Assembly (NCBI GenBank): GCA_963772295.1
Contig: CAVYWO010000017.1
Span: 124,001-188,000 of the forward strand
Source: AP-15 sp963772295
Lineage (GTDB): Bacteria; Pseudomonadota; Alphaproteobacteria; ATCC43930; CGMCC-115725
DNA: 64,000 bases
Reading direction: 5' to 3'
Under the pieces are notes generated by a model. The model was not told the DNA's origin, searched no databases, and worked only from the letters and a program-made list of their open reading frames with translations. Position numbers and translations under genes: made by a program. Shown piece after piece: positions 28,458-38,132 of the stretch (position 1 is the stretch's first letter; each line of letters starts with the position of its first letter).

Positions 28458-28466
28458 ATGCGGGCA
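28458..28466. repeat. Target site duplication, right copy
   Basis: ATGCGGGCA, identical to 26051-26059. Confidence 0.92.
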
Positions 28467-29611
28467 AGGTGCGGCACCATTCGGAAGTTCGACGGCATCG
28501 GCTTCTCGCTCGCCGATTCCCCTTCCGGGCTGCCGCCGACGCGCCCGTCATCGGTCCAAGGCGTCCACCAGTCGACGACGGCGAGCGCGCCGGCGCGGGC
28601 CCGGCCGGGCGGCGTGTATTGCAGCTTCAGGATACTCTCGCCGTAATCGGTCGCGGCATCGAATTCGCCGTTGCCTGTCACGACATAGATGAAGCCGTCG
28701 GCATCCACCGCCGGGCCCCCGCCGGAATGCCAGATCCCACCGCCGCTGCCGCGCACCGTGGAGCACCAGGTGGCGGCGATCGTCCAGCTTGCCGTGTCGA
28801 CCGCGATCAGCCAGCCCCGTGCCGTCTCCGCGGTTTCGGCTATTGTGCCGAACGGAATGAGTACGGCGCCTTGGGTCAGCGTTAGCGCCGCGCGCTGCTT
28901 GCGCTCGGCCGACCGGAACCGCTGCGCGGGCAACCCACCGCTCGGCTGGAAAATGGCGCCTTCCAGGTTCAGCGGCGGTTTCGCCGGTGGAGTTTCACCG
29001 TCGCGCAACTGCAGCGCCTGCAGCCAGTGCTGTCCGTTCGGTGCGGTTCCGTCTTCGCTGATCCAGGCGCACGCGTACAGCATGCCGGCGGCGAGGTCGA
29101 TCACGGGGGTGGAGAGGATACCCCAATGATCGTTGATCATGTGGGCGTCGATCGACGGGCTGCCGTTGACCGGACGGCCGAGCGTGCGCTGCCAGAGAAG
29201 CGCGCCGTCATCGCGTCGTAGGCCCAGACCTGGTTCGCCATGCTTGCGAGGAAGACCGCGTCGTGCGGGCGACCGTCATTCATCACCAAGCCCGGAACGA
29301 TCAGCGGCTGCGCCTCGCAGCCGCGGGGCGTCGCCATGCACCTCCAGACTGAATAACCGCCGAATGCCACGGCTGCGCACCGCCGCGGGCGTCAGGATCG
29401 TCTCGCGCAGGGTGGCGCCGGTGCGGGCGTTGTCGAACGACCGCGTGGTCACGGCGGGATTGGCCGCCTGCGCGAAATGCACGATGGCCTTCTCGAACTG
29501 ATCCCGGTGCTCGGTCGAGCAGAAGCCGACAATATGTTCACCGTGGCGCGTCACGGCATCGAGGCTGACCGGCTTGCCGGAAAAAGGGCAGGTGGTGTTG
29601 ATTGGATTCAT
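28458..29611 (-). pseudogene. YHS/PQQ-propeller protein, N-terminal part before the IS
   Basis: ATG at 29611 follows a GGGAGG ribosome site and lies just after the amylase stop. Residues about 6-45 form a YHS-like metal-binding domain (TCPFSGKPVSLDAVTRHG, then EHIVGFCSTEHRDQFEKA). Propeller sequence follows in three frames: LIVPGLVMNDGRPHDAVFLAS, NQVWAYDAMT, GRPVNGSPSIDAHM, HWGILSTPVIDLAAGMLYAC, GGIWHSGGGPAVDADGFIYV and VTGNGEFD. Two phase shifts near 29190 and 29330 break it, and the IS stops it at 28457. The likely intact product is a periplasmic or cytoplasmic quinoprotein-like protein of about 640 residues; no signal peptide is seen. Confidence 0.75.
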
Positions 29612-29612
29612 T

Positions 29613-31327
29613 TCACAGCCTCCCGGTTCCGAAATAGGTTACGCTCAATTCGTAGTCGGCGCGGCCCGCCGCTGAGGCGTTCGCGGTGACGCGCAGGACG
29701 TGCCAGCCGCTGTTGGCGACGGTGCCATGCGCCTCGTTGACGCCGGTGACCAGCGGCAGGCCGGAGCGGCCGACGATCGCGAAACGGACATCGGCGGCCA
29801 TCATGCCGCCGCGCGGTTGCAGCGACAGCGACGCGCCGATTGGCGTGCCGGCCGCGCACCCAGATGCGTCCGGCGTCCACCGTCGCGCCCGGCGTTGCCG
29901 GGGCGATGTCGAGGTCGGCGGCGCCGAAGAACACCTGCGTGGGTGGCGCGCCCGGTGCGCGGCACAGGCTCGCTGAAACCGGCGCGCAAGAAGCAGAGAT
30001 AGGACTGGCCGTTCTGGTACGCGTTGCTCGGGATCCGAAAGGTCGCCCGCCCGGCCGCGTCTGTGCGGATGTCCGGATGGCGGCCAGTGTAGTCGTGCAG
30101 ATCGACGCCCGGGCCAAAGCTCGTGTCGCAAGTGATCATCGGCGCGTTCCAGGTAAACAGCCCGGGCCCGCCGGTCCGGTTCAGCACGATCACCTTGCTG
30201 TCGACATAGCGCGTCACCGTCGGACCGGCGGCCGGGATTTCGTGGATCCAGATCAGGTTGTCGATCCACTGTCGGAGACCGTAAGCCCCGGGCCATACGC
30301 TCGACGGGAAGTAGTCCTTCCCATAGACGAACGGATAGCCCTCGGTGGTCAGGATGAACGCGTATGCGAGCAGCTTGGAACTGACGATCGCTTCGCCGAA
30401 ACTCGTGTCGGTGTCGGGGTTGTCGACGAACGTGCACGCCAGGAACGGGTTGATTGCCGCATAGCCCGCGCCGTCCAGCGCGCTTGCCTGTCCGCCGTCG
30501 CACGCCGTCTGCACGGCCCAATGCAGGGTGAAATCGGTGACGAGCGAGCGCGAGGACATCGGCGGGGTGGTCGCCCACCAGTTCAGATTGGCCGGATTGC
30601 CGTCGAAATACTCGCTGTAGAAGAACTTGTCGGCCATCGCGCGGCTGCGCATGAACTGGCTGACGAACGGCGCCCAGGTCCCCTTGGTGTCGTCGAAGCG
30701 GCCCCCGTCGGCGTCGGTGGTGCGGAACAGCCAGTCGCCGTAATCCAGCCCGTCCTCGATCGTGTAACCGGGCGGCTTGCAGTGCTGATACACCAGTTCG
30801 CGGCCGAACTCGAAGTCGTCGGCCGGGACCGGCACCGCGTCCTCCGGGCGGTTCGCCGGCGGCACGCCACGGAAGCATCCCGAGTTCATCGCGCCCCGCC
30901 CGGCCTTGGCCGCACCGTTGGCGCCGAGGTAGCGGAACACGCCGGGGCCGCCGTTCTCGCCCATCAGCTGATGCATCACGACGTCCAAATATACGTCGAG
31001 ACCGGCGGCGTGCGCGTTCGCGACGAAACGGCGGAGCGAGTCGACGCTGCCGTAGCGCGTCGGCACGCTTCCCTGCTGGTTCTTGCTGCCGAGGTCGCGG
31101 CGGTCGAACACGCCATAGCCGTCGCAGCCGTCACCGGCGCCACCCTGCGCCTTGGACACCGGAGGCAACTGGATCGCCGAGAAGCCGGCATCGCGCAACC
31201 GCCCGACTTCGCCCGCGAGGAAGTCGAGTAGCCAAGGCGCACCCGGTCTGGTCGAGGGCGCCGGGACGGTGATGCGGGCATTGTTCGGGCCGAAAAACCG
31301 TCCCCAAGCGATCAGCGCGACGCCCAT
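29613..31327 (-). CDS. Alpha-amylase family glycoside hydrolase (GH13; frameshifted 3' end)
   Basis: The protein has a TIM-barrel of GH13 type: GFSAIQLPPVSKAQ, HAAGLDVYLDVVMHQL (region I, usual DVVxNH changed to DVVMHQ), GGRFDDTKGTWAPFV (region II with Arg-x-Asp and Lys), FFYSEYFDGNP (general acid Glu) and ACTFVDNPDTD (region IV, His replaced by Pro). The non-standard region I and IV residues set it apart from classical amylases. Two shifts near 29850-29990 divide the C-terminal beta domain (VFFGAADLDIAPATPG, then GTPIGASLSLQPRGGMMAAD, to YELSVTYFGTG). No export signal is seen. It is coupled to the membrane protein gene upstream and the quinoprotein downstream. Confidence 0.83.
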
Positions 31328-31758
31328 CAGCCCTGCGCTCCAGCCGCGGCAAGCCGGATCGCCGCACGCCGTCCGAGCCCGCCGAGGGCCAGACCCATAC
31401 CGGCCATGGCCGCGCTGCTCAGCGCCAGTCCCAGCGCTTCCGAGGGGGCGCTGGCGGCAGCGAGGTTGTCGAGACTGAACAGCACCGGCATTGCGTACAA
31501 CCACACCCGGCTGCGCCGCGCGCCCTCGATGATCAGCGCCACCGCGATCAGGTAAAGCGCGGCGACGGGCGGCGTCGGCACGAGGTGCGGCACTGCCGCC
31601 CCCAGCAGCGTCGCCGCACCGTCGCAGACTCCAAACAGCAGCACGAACACGGCCCATCCGCGCCGGGAGGATATGATCGGTCCGATCGCAAGACCGGCAA
31701 AGAGACTGTCGAACCCGAACAGAAACATGGTTAAGAGGGATTCACGAAAAGATGTCAT
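31327..31758 (-). CDS. Small multi-pass membrane protein, possibly MntP-like
   Basis: A 143-residue hydrophobic protein with about five membrane segments. Two similar acidic membrane motifs, LFGFDSLFAGLAIG near the start and LFSLDNLAAASAP near the middle, recall the paired Asp motifs of MntP/DUF204 and related cation exporters. The relation is only suggestive. The TGA overlaps the amylase ATG by one base, so it leads a three-gene unit with the amylase and the quinoprotein-like gene. A TTG nine codons upstream is an alternative start. Confidence 0.55.
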   Translation of the reverse strand: MTSFRESLLTMFLFGFDSLFAGLAIGPIISSRRGWAVFVLLFGVCDGAATLLGAAVPHLVPTPPVAALYLIAVALIIEGARRSRVWLYAMPVLFSLDNLAAASAPSEALGLALSSAAMAGMGLALGGLGRRAAIRLAAAGAQG

Positions 31759-31891
31759 TCCGAGAAACTCCCATCGAGACAGCAACGATTCCTACCGCCG
31801 GTCGGCCGGTACCTGGGACCTCAGAAGATCTGCCGCCGCGACACTTTGCGCCGCTGTCGACAATCGCCCTAACGGACGCCATACTGCGTCG

Positions 31892-32482
31892 CTAGCCGAC
31901 GGCAACCGGTGCGGCGGCCGGAACAGAAGCGGCCGACACAGCGGCCGCGCTCGCGGCAGCGAGGGCGGTCTGAAAGATTTGGGCCAAGTCCGGTGCAGGC
32001 GTCCCAGCCAGGGCCGACATTATAGCCTTTCACTTGGCCGATGGTGAGGCCCACGACCGCCTCGACATAGTCAGCGATGTTCGACGGCAGGTTCACTGCG
32101 CCGTCGTGACTGCGATACCTTCCTCCTTCGTGTGCATAGTCATGGAGTTCGACAGCAAAGGCCTTGTTGACTGCGTCGACGGGCCCGCGAACAATCACCG
32201 ATCGCCGGGCAAGGTCGGTTTCCAGGACCTGTAGGCCGGCGGCTTTGGCAAAGGCGGTAACATCGGCCAACTCCTTCGGATCAGCGCCCCGTTCCCTCGC
32301 GAACGCCTCGCGCGACGGCCTTGAAGACGCTCCGGCGGCGACGCGGTGTGTCCGACCTTGCGTCGAAGGAGCAAAGTGACGGTCACTTCCTCTGAGCCGC
32401 TAGTCGACCTGATCTTCTTATGACCCGCAGGGTGGGGGTGCTCGCTGCCCTTCAGCGAACGACACGCAACCGATGATCTCAT
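31892..32482 (-). pseudogene. Sedolisin (S53) protease remnant without catalytic domain
   Basis: The start contains LKGSEHPHPAGHKKI and SEEVTVTLLLRRK, then, after a shift near 32290, ADVTAFAKAAGLQVLETDL, VIVRGPVDAVNKAFAVELHD and PSNIADYVEAVVGL. This is the pro-kumamolisin activation domain. It is followed at once by GYNVGPGWDACTGLG, which belongs at the very end of an S53 protease, and after another shift by an Ala-rich tail. The Ser-Glu-Asp catalytic domain of about 350 residues is missing. The propeptide is joined directly to the C-terminus. Confidence 0.75.
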
Positions 32483-33025
32483 CTCGACCTCCCAGATCCA
32501 GATCTACGCGCAAGGGCAGTGATGCGTGTTGCCGCCGACCGGCATGAGCGGATTGCGAAACAGCAAAGCTATATCCCTTGCAATCGGCGCAGGAAATGAC
32601 AGCCTCGGTGTAGGCGGCGGTCGCGATTTTGGGCTGTTCACACATGTCCGGTCACGACTATGTCTGGCGTCAGAGCGAGCGCTGCGCTAACGATGTTCGA
32701 GAGCATGTTCGACATCTCCAGCCAGCAAAATGTGCACTGTGGGTGCAAGGTCTACGTCGGTTTCGCATCAGCTTACCGGGGAAGGCTTCCAGCGCGAATG
32801 AGCCATTCGGGCCGGTCAATGGTCCAAAATATGGTCCGGATCATCGGGTGGGAAGGGGGGGCTTCGAGTGCGTCGTTACACGGCTCTGGATAGCGGCACG
32901 CCCTGCCTGCGGGTTGCGGATACGCGCGCGCGAGCCGGTAGAGACATGGCAACGGCGCCGGAGGCGTCGCACCGCGAGATCGGCCAAATCTTGTTTGGTA
33001 TGCTCGGCTGGAGTATAAGCATCTG
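32483..33025. other. Non-coding gap
   Basis: No gene or known element was recognised. Open frames here lack any domain-like pattern and are likely chance. Confidence 0.5.
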
Positions 33026-33130
33026 AACTCGAAGAATGAAATAACCCCAGAAAAAGGCGCCGGCGCCGAGCCCGAAGACATAAGAGCTGAGGCCGAGATC
33101 TTTGTTCATCGTCAGCGCGGCAAAGGCCAC
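33026..33130 (-). pseudogene. MFS transporter fragment
   Basis: About 35 residues (VAFAALTMNKDLGLSSYVFG, then LGAGAFFWGYFILRV) match the first two membrane segments of MFS transporters of the tartrate/phthalate type. Nothing else of the gene remains. It abuts the terminase-like fragment at 33131 on the other strand. Confidence 0.6.
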
Positions 33131-33475
33131 GTGCTGGCGCAGGAAGCCTGGGAGCGCCTCGCATTGCCGGCGCTCGCCGCAGCGGACGAATGCCATGTCC
33201 TCGAGCATTTCTGGGGGCGCGAGCCGATCGTCCGGCGCCGCGGCGAGGCGCTGCAACCGGAACGCGAAGGGGTGGCGGTGCTCGGGCAGATCCGCCGCAC
33301 CATCGGCGAATATCCCCCGGACACTTCGTTCCGGGGGTCGCCGGGCAATGCCAGCAGGCTCCGGCGCCGTTGGGCGGCGGGCTCGTCAGGCCGGCCTGGT
33401 TCGCCCGCTACCGGGACGCCGAATTGCCGGCGCGGTTCGAGCGCATCGTGCAGAGATCGAGAAAGGGCTAGAGGA
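33131..33475 (+). pseudogene. Phage terminase large subunit fragment
   Basis: Text ERLALPALAAADECHVLEHF, RRRGEALQPEREGVAVLGQIRRTIGEY and, after a frameshift near 33330, QQAPAPLGGGLVRPAWFARY and LPARFERIVQ follow the linker between ATPase and nuclease domains of TerL proteins found in alphaproteobacterial prophages. The Walker sites and the nuclease Asp residues are absent. This is a short prophage scrap; the family call rests on pattern memory and should be checked by search. Confidence 0.55.
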
Positions 33476-34071
33476 TCGGATCGACATCGTGCCGGCCCAA
33501 ACACGGCTGACGTCGACGCACTTACGCCGCGCTCCTTCCTGACACGAGAGGGAGAGGACACCGAGATCGGACCCGCCGGTACCACGGAGGTGCGGTGCAC
33601 ACCCCTATTTTTGATTCCCCAAATCCCGGCAAACACTTCCGACCGCCCCAGGAGTCTCTCCCGGCATTGCAGAGTTCCTTCGGCAGACTCGGCGGAGGAG
33701 GAAGAGGGATTCGAACTGCCGGTCCCCCAACTGTTTTGAGGCCTTTCTGAGCGCCCCTCGGCCCCTTGCGACAGCGGCACCCGGGAGAGGGATCAAGAGT
33801 TCGGATCCCGCTTCCCCCGCCGGCGAGTTTGTCGAAAGCGTCGCGCCGAAGGTGGCGGATTGAGGACGGACGTAGCCCCTGCGCTCTCGCGCTTACCGCT
33901 TGTCGGCGAAGGCCGTGAGGGATCGGGCAAAAGGCCGCCTTCGCCGCCTCGCAGAAGCATTTGATAGCCGTTTTACGTAATCGCCTTCGAGCCCTTGTGT
34001 CAGCAATGCGCGAAGGCTATCGTCCCGGCCTTGCTGCGGGGGCAGCATCACCAGCGGGGGAAGAGGGGACT
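33476..34071. other. Non-coding gap with a tRNA-like 3' scrap
   Basis: No gene is seen. Around 33690-33735, read on the minus strand, a GTTCGAATCCCTC box followed by TTCCTCCTCCG looks like the T-arm and acceptor end of a serine-type tRNA. The T stem does not pair and no 5' half exists, so it is at most a fragment, such as an old integration site. Confidence 0.35.
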
Positions 34072-34350
34072 ATGCCGGATGCGGGAGGTATCGCGGGCGC
34101 ACAGCTGAAGTCGTTCATCGAGCGCATCGAGCGGCTCGAGGAGGAGAAGCGGGCGCTGGGTGTGGACATAAGGGAAGTCTACGCCGAAGCCAAAGGGACC
34201 GGTTTCGAGCCTAAGATCATGCGCCAGATCCTCAAGATCCGAAAAATGGACAAGGACGAGCACGACGAGCAGGAGAGCCTGCTCGACATCTACAAACGCG
34301 CTCTAGGAATGCTGCCCGACGCCGACCCAACGGCTCAGGCCGCGGAATAG
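34072..34350 (+). CDS. gapR: GapR-family DNA-binding protein (DUF2312)
   Basis: A 92-residue protein with the whole DUF2312 domain: AGAQLKSFIERIERLEEEKR, DIREVYAEAKGTGFEPKIMR and QILKIRKMDKDEHDEQESLL followed by DIYKRALGM. GapR binds overtwisted, AT-rich DNA ahead of polymerases and helps replication in Caulobacter. The ATG at 34072 follows a GGGGGAAGAGGGG site. An upstream extension of the frame to 33961 has no conserved residues. It is intact amid decayed neighbours, fitting an essential or selected role. Confidence 0.93.
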   Translation: MPDAGGIAGAQLKSFIERIERLEEEKRALGVDIREVYAEAKGTGFEPKIMRQILKIRKMDKDEHDEQESLLDIYKRALGMLPDADPTAQAAE

Positions 34351-34577
34351 CAACACCCGTCGAAGCAAGCCCGTTGACGACGGTCGTGCTCCGGAGGTAG
34401 CGGGGATCGCCTGAGGCTGGAGGATCGCGCTCGAGCACTTCCTTCCAGCGCTACTAGTCGGCGCTGATTTCGGCGCCGGCGCGCTCCCCTTGCAGCAGTA
34501 TTGGGATTTGCAATCGCCCCAGCCGCGGTTCACCACCTCGCTCAATTCGGCGGGCTCTGGGTTGGCGATTTAGTTCG

Positions 34578-35000
34578 TCAAAGGTGCTTGAGTGATAAGC
34601 AGGCGATACGTCTCACGATAAGCTGAACGGAGGCGAGATAGACCCAGGCTTTGGCGCTCTCGATCGAGGCTTCGAAGTCTTTGGCCAGGCGGCGGTTGTG
34701 ATTGAGCCAGGCGGGCGTACTTTCGACGACCCAACGGCGAGGGAGGACTTCGAAGCCAACCGTATCGGCCATACGCCTGACGATTTCGCTGCTCCATTGG
34801 CCGAATTTGGCGAGTGCTTCTAAAAGCTTATCGCCCGAATAGGCGCTGTCGGCGAAGAGGTGGCGCAGCCACGGGAAGAGGTCGTGGATGGCTTCGACGA
34901 CCAGCGGCGCGCCATCGCGGTCTTGCACGTCGGCGGGGTGGATCACGGCTCCGACCATCAGGTCGGTAGAGGATCGCCGCGTCATCCGCAACTGGCTGCC
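34578..35000 (-). pseudogene. IS5-family transposase, C-terminal remnant
   Basis: The fragment reads VGAVIHPADVQDRDGAPLV, HLFADSAYSGDKLLEAL (second catalytic Asp), LPRRWVVESTPAWLNHNRRL (Glu in the W-V-E motif) and a TGA near the element's end. The N-terminal DNA-binding part and the first Asp are missing. It stops at about 35000, where other sequence starts on the plus strand. Confidence 0.78.
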
Positions 35001-35331
35001 GACGGTTTTATCCGTTCTCGCGGTGGCGCATCTGGCACTGGGCGATCGGCCCTCGGCGCTGGCCGCGACGCGTGAGGGCATCGAACGCGGACATGGCGCT
35101 GGCAGCCCATACCGCGAGGCGCGCGCGCTGCGTTCGTTGGCCCAGGCGCTGGGTTATCTCGGTACCGCCAATATCACCCGGATCATCCGCTGGCGGGACA
35201 TGGCTCACCGTGACGAAGTGTGGCCACGGCTTCAGGCGAACCCGGCACGAACGGGCATCCTCGCGCGCGTTCCGGGAGGGATGGCCAGCTATTTGCGGCT
35301 CGAGGCGAAGTTCGCGGAAGCGCTGATGTAA
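35001..35331 (+). pseudogene. TPR-protein C-terminal fragment
   Basis: Residues such as LSVLAVAHLALGDRPSALAA and REARALRSLAQALGYLG have the helix-turn-helix spacing of TPR repeats seen at the end of cyclase/ATPase regulators like the remnant at 21493. The following text to the stop at 35331 is not recognised. No start codon of its own is convincing. Probably a scrap left by the IS5 insertion. Confidence 0.4.
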
Positions 35332-35600
35332 TCTATCGGGCCGCGCCGGTGGGTAGCACCACCGGCCGGCCATGCGGCGTCGCCCGGTAAGCCTCCGCCC
35401 AGGCCGCTTTGCGCCGATCGAGGGTGGCGGCGTCCAGAAGGGGTTTCGCGGTGACCAGCCGCTCCAGCAAGTAGGGTGGATGCCATCCGCCATCATCCCT
35501 CCGACCCGATGCTGCCCCCGTCCATCAGGGGCGCGAGGCGAGCAAAGCGGCGATGGCGAGGGTTCGGATCAAGTCCCCGGCGCCAGCGAGGATCGATCAG

Positions 35601-35933
35601 TCACGGCAGCCGCCGCAATTGCTGCATTAATCCGGCGGTGCTGATCTGATATTCCCAATAGGCGACCAGCGCCGCCTCGTTGAGCCGGATCCACTCGCTG
35701 ACCGCTTCCATGTCGGCCGCCGACAATTGGCCCGCTATGAGCCGCGGTGTTGGGCGCACCGCGACCGTCGCAAGGTTCCCGGGCAACATCCACGTGCCAT
35801 GCGACTGGTTGACCTTGATCCGGACATCGTGGCGCGCATGACCGCGTTCCGAAACCCACACCACCATCGCCAGCCCGGTGTCAGCCGGAAACAGGTTCGC
35901 CATCAGAAAAAAGTCTTCGTCAATTTCGCTCAT
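35601..35933 (-). CDS. Conserved hypothetical protein
   Basis: A 110-residue soluble protein beginning MSEIDEDFFLMANLFPADTG, followed by MVVWVSERGHARHDVRIKV, TVAVRPTPRLIAGQL and IRLNEAALVAYWEYQ. It has no signal peptide or membrane segment. The pattern resembles small uncharacterised alphaproteobacterial proteins that may pair with toxin-like genes, but no partner is visible. An ATG ten codons later (35903) is an alternative start. Codon use looks like a real gene. Confidence 0.6.
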   Translation of the reverse strand: MSEIDEDFFLMANLFPADTGLAMVVWVSERGHARHDVRIKVNQSHGTWMLPGNLATVAVRPTPRLIAGQLSAADMEAVSEWIRLNEAALVAYWEYQISTAGLMQQLRRLP

Positions 35934-36214
35934 GCCGCACCTATCGCGGACGGGACGTTGTTGCCGGCATCTTCTTTTATGAGCCAAAACACCGCTAGCC
36001 TCTATGTCCGCACCCTCGCTGAGGCAAATAGGGGCCGGAACGGTTGCGTCCGTTCTTTTGTGTCTCCTCCAGGGCTTCGCCATGGGTAACGACCGGAGGC
36101 TGTTTGGGGCAGGTGACGGTGAACCCGCCTTCCGTACCGCCCCGTTCCAGGACAGAGTTGAAGAGTTCGGGGGCGGGACTTTTCAGGGTTGCGGGCGGAG
36201 TTGTCAATCCCGAG

Positions 36215-36640
36215 TCACGGCTCGCTCGGTTGGATCGGCTCCTCGCGGAAGCCGATTCGGACAGGGGCGGCGATCCGCGACGCCTGGAGCTCGCCGTGGA
36301 GCTCGGCGACGATGGCATCGGCCGTGCGCGGCATCGGCACCGGATCGCTCCGGCTCAAATGGTCGGCGTCGAGGATCGTACCCGGGCGATCGTAGGCGCG
36401 CACGCGGGTGAAGCCCGCGACCCCGGTGAAGACCGGGGTCAGCCCTGGTCCGGGCTCGACCGTCCAGATCTCGGCGTTGTTGCGGTAGCCCGAGACGAGG
36501 ATGACGGCCGGCCTGCCGTCGCCCTTGCATTCGAGATGGATCTTCCTGCCATCGACCTCGACCGCGCCGCGGAAGTCACCGCTCGCCGCGGAGGCGGCGA
36601 CCGCGGGCCGGGCTGCGATCGCCACGACGCCAAGGACCAA
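36215..36640 (-). pseudogene. Alpha/beta hydrolase, N-terminal fragment
   Basis: A signal-like hydrophobic start is followed by VDGRKIHLECKGDGRPAVIL, SGYRNNAEIW and VRAYDRPGTILDAD, the first strands and oxyanion region of an alpha/beta hydrolase. The frame ends about residue 140, before the GxSxG nucleophile elbow and the catalytic His. The last residues (IGFREEPIQPSEP) do not fit the family, so the gene is cut and fused to unrelated DNA. Confidence 0.6.
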
Positions 36641-36912
36641 TTACGAGAGTGTCAAATGCAGCAGGCAAGTGTTCGATTTCATCATAATATGCCCTCACTT
36701 GTATTCAGCCTTTAGGGTCATGACACTCACAGCCAGTCGATATCGGGAGCAAACCGCCAATTCAGTAGGGCCAGGGGCGGGACGTCGCGCAGGATTGGTA
36801 GGGCAATGGCCGCTTAGGGTCGGATCCGAACCTTGGGGAGCGGTCTCAGCTATGGGCCGGTCCCACGGCCGCCGCGGATACCGGCCGGGGCCGCCTCTGT
36901 TCGCGGATGCCG

Positions 36913-37334
36913 TCAGGCCAGTCGGTAGATCTTGGCGCGACGGAGGAAAGCTTCGCGGGCACCCTCAAGAATACCGCACGCCAGCATCACGGGTTTCGGG
37001 GTCATCGATAGAACCGCGCATGGTGATGACGCCCCTGTCGCTCTGGTCTCTTCAGGACGATGATCTGCTCCGCGTCGCCCAGCACAGAAATGTTGGCGTT
37101 GTGGGTCACGATGACGATCTGCCGCCTTTCCTTGGCGCGCCGAAGCGCCAGGACGAACGAGCTGTAAATGAACTCGCCATCCAGATTGTCCTCCGGCTGA
37201 TCGATTTGGCGGAAGAAGTGAACCACCTGCTCGGGCCGCGACAGGCCGCTGAGGTAACCGTAAATGACAATGCGGTCGAAACAATGGTAGACGAACGTCA
37301 GCAGGTCGCCAAACAGCTCGGTGATCAATTCCAT
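36913..37334 (-). pseudogene. Chimeric remnant: unknown N-terminus joined to AAA ATPase C-terminus
   Basis: The first 42 residues (ELFGDLLTFVYHCFDRIVIY, then GYLSGLSRPEQVVHFFR) are a conserved-looking start seen on mobile-element-type proteins, unlike any ATPase. They switch at once to QPEDNLDGEFIYSSFVLALR and KERRQIVIVTHNANISVLGD, the Walker B/D-loop and H-loop of a RecF/SMC-like ATPase. After a shift near 37040 the text ends GAREAFLRRAKIY. Walker A is missing, so no ATPase activity is expected. Confidence 0.6.
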
Positions 37335-37378
37335 GGCAAACTCCGCGAGGCTCGCTCGGGGTCGAAAACCGATCAGGC

Positions 37379-37720
37379 GTGGTCGAGGGGAGTTTTCGCC
37401 TGGCCGATGAGGTGCGGTATATTCAGCGCCGGGCAGCAGACTACGACAGCCGCATCGTCAGTATTGGTCAGCTGGTCCTGTTCTCTACCGAAACCGGTGA
37501 TGCCTGGCTGCTCGACCCCGCCGATCAACTCGCAGCAAGGCTGGCTCGAGACGGCGAGAGCGAACCGATCCACATCGAAGAAACCGATACCACCTTCGCG
37601 ATCGGTTGGAAGGGCCGCTATCGCATCGACGGACCGGCATTCGTTTACTCGGATCAGGATACCGGCCGAGTGGCCACCATCCTCGGTTACCCCACCGAGA
37701 AGCTCAGCCAAATCGCTTGA
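37379..37720 (+). CDS. Conserved hypothetical protein, possibly truncated
   Basis: A 113-residue frame from a GTG start: YIQRRAADYDSRIVSIGQLV, LFSTETGDAWLLDPADQLAA, EPIHIEETDTTFAIGWKGRY and FVYSDQDTGRVATILGYP. The well-ordered alternation of strands suggests a small beta domain. No function is recognised. It is divergent from the chimeric ATPase remnant, and the lack of a clear ribosome site suggests that the 5' end may have been lost. Confidence 0.55.
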   Translation: MVEGSFRLADEVRYIQRRAADYDSRIVSIGQLVLFSTETGDAWLLDPADQLAARLARDGESEPIHIEETDTTFAIGWKGRYRIDGPAFVYSDQDTGRVATILGYPTEKLSQIA

Positions 37721-38132
37721 TCGAAAATTTCAAATATTTTTGGTTAGCATTACCGGTCCGCTTCCCAAGGGGCGCCCGGGCGCGGAGGCGTAATCCGAGG
37801 TTTCGTTGGATCGATCCGGCGCCAAGCCCCAGCCCGGATGGCCCGGCGACGGCGTCTCGGCGGGCGGATCGCCGCAGCCAGCGTCGGCGTCTTGACCGCA
37901 GAGCGCCGGGCGCGCATATAAAAGGAGCAGTGTTCGTGCTCCGATTTCGAGCTACGTGACCGGATCCGCGTGAGGCGATCCCGCGAGAATCCGCGCGGGA
38001 CCTGGGTTCGGTCTTTGTCCCCTGCATTCGTCTGACAGCCCTCGTCACGCGGGTCGTCTTCCGACCCGCAAAGCGCCTGCAATTCGTGCGCGCCTTTCGG
38101 GTGCCACTTGATTTTTTGAAAAGGCACCAAGC
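37721..38132. other. Promoter region upstream of the helicase gene
   Basis: No gene is seen. The 410-base gap is likely to hold the promoter and a long 5' leader for the DEAD-box helicase. An AT-rich stretch at 37720-37750 is the only compositional break. Confidence 0.45.

Noticed and set aside
29840..31231. 463-codon open frame on the plus strand
   Set aside because: Antisense to the GH13 gene, which carries the catalytic motifs.
33690..33735. A complete tRNA-Ser gene
   Set aside because: The T stem does not pair and no matching 5' acceptor strand, D arm or anticodon arm is found within 100 bases.
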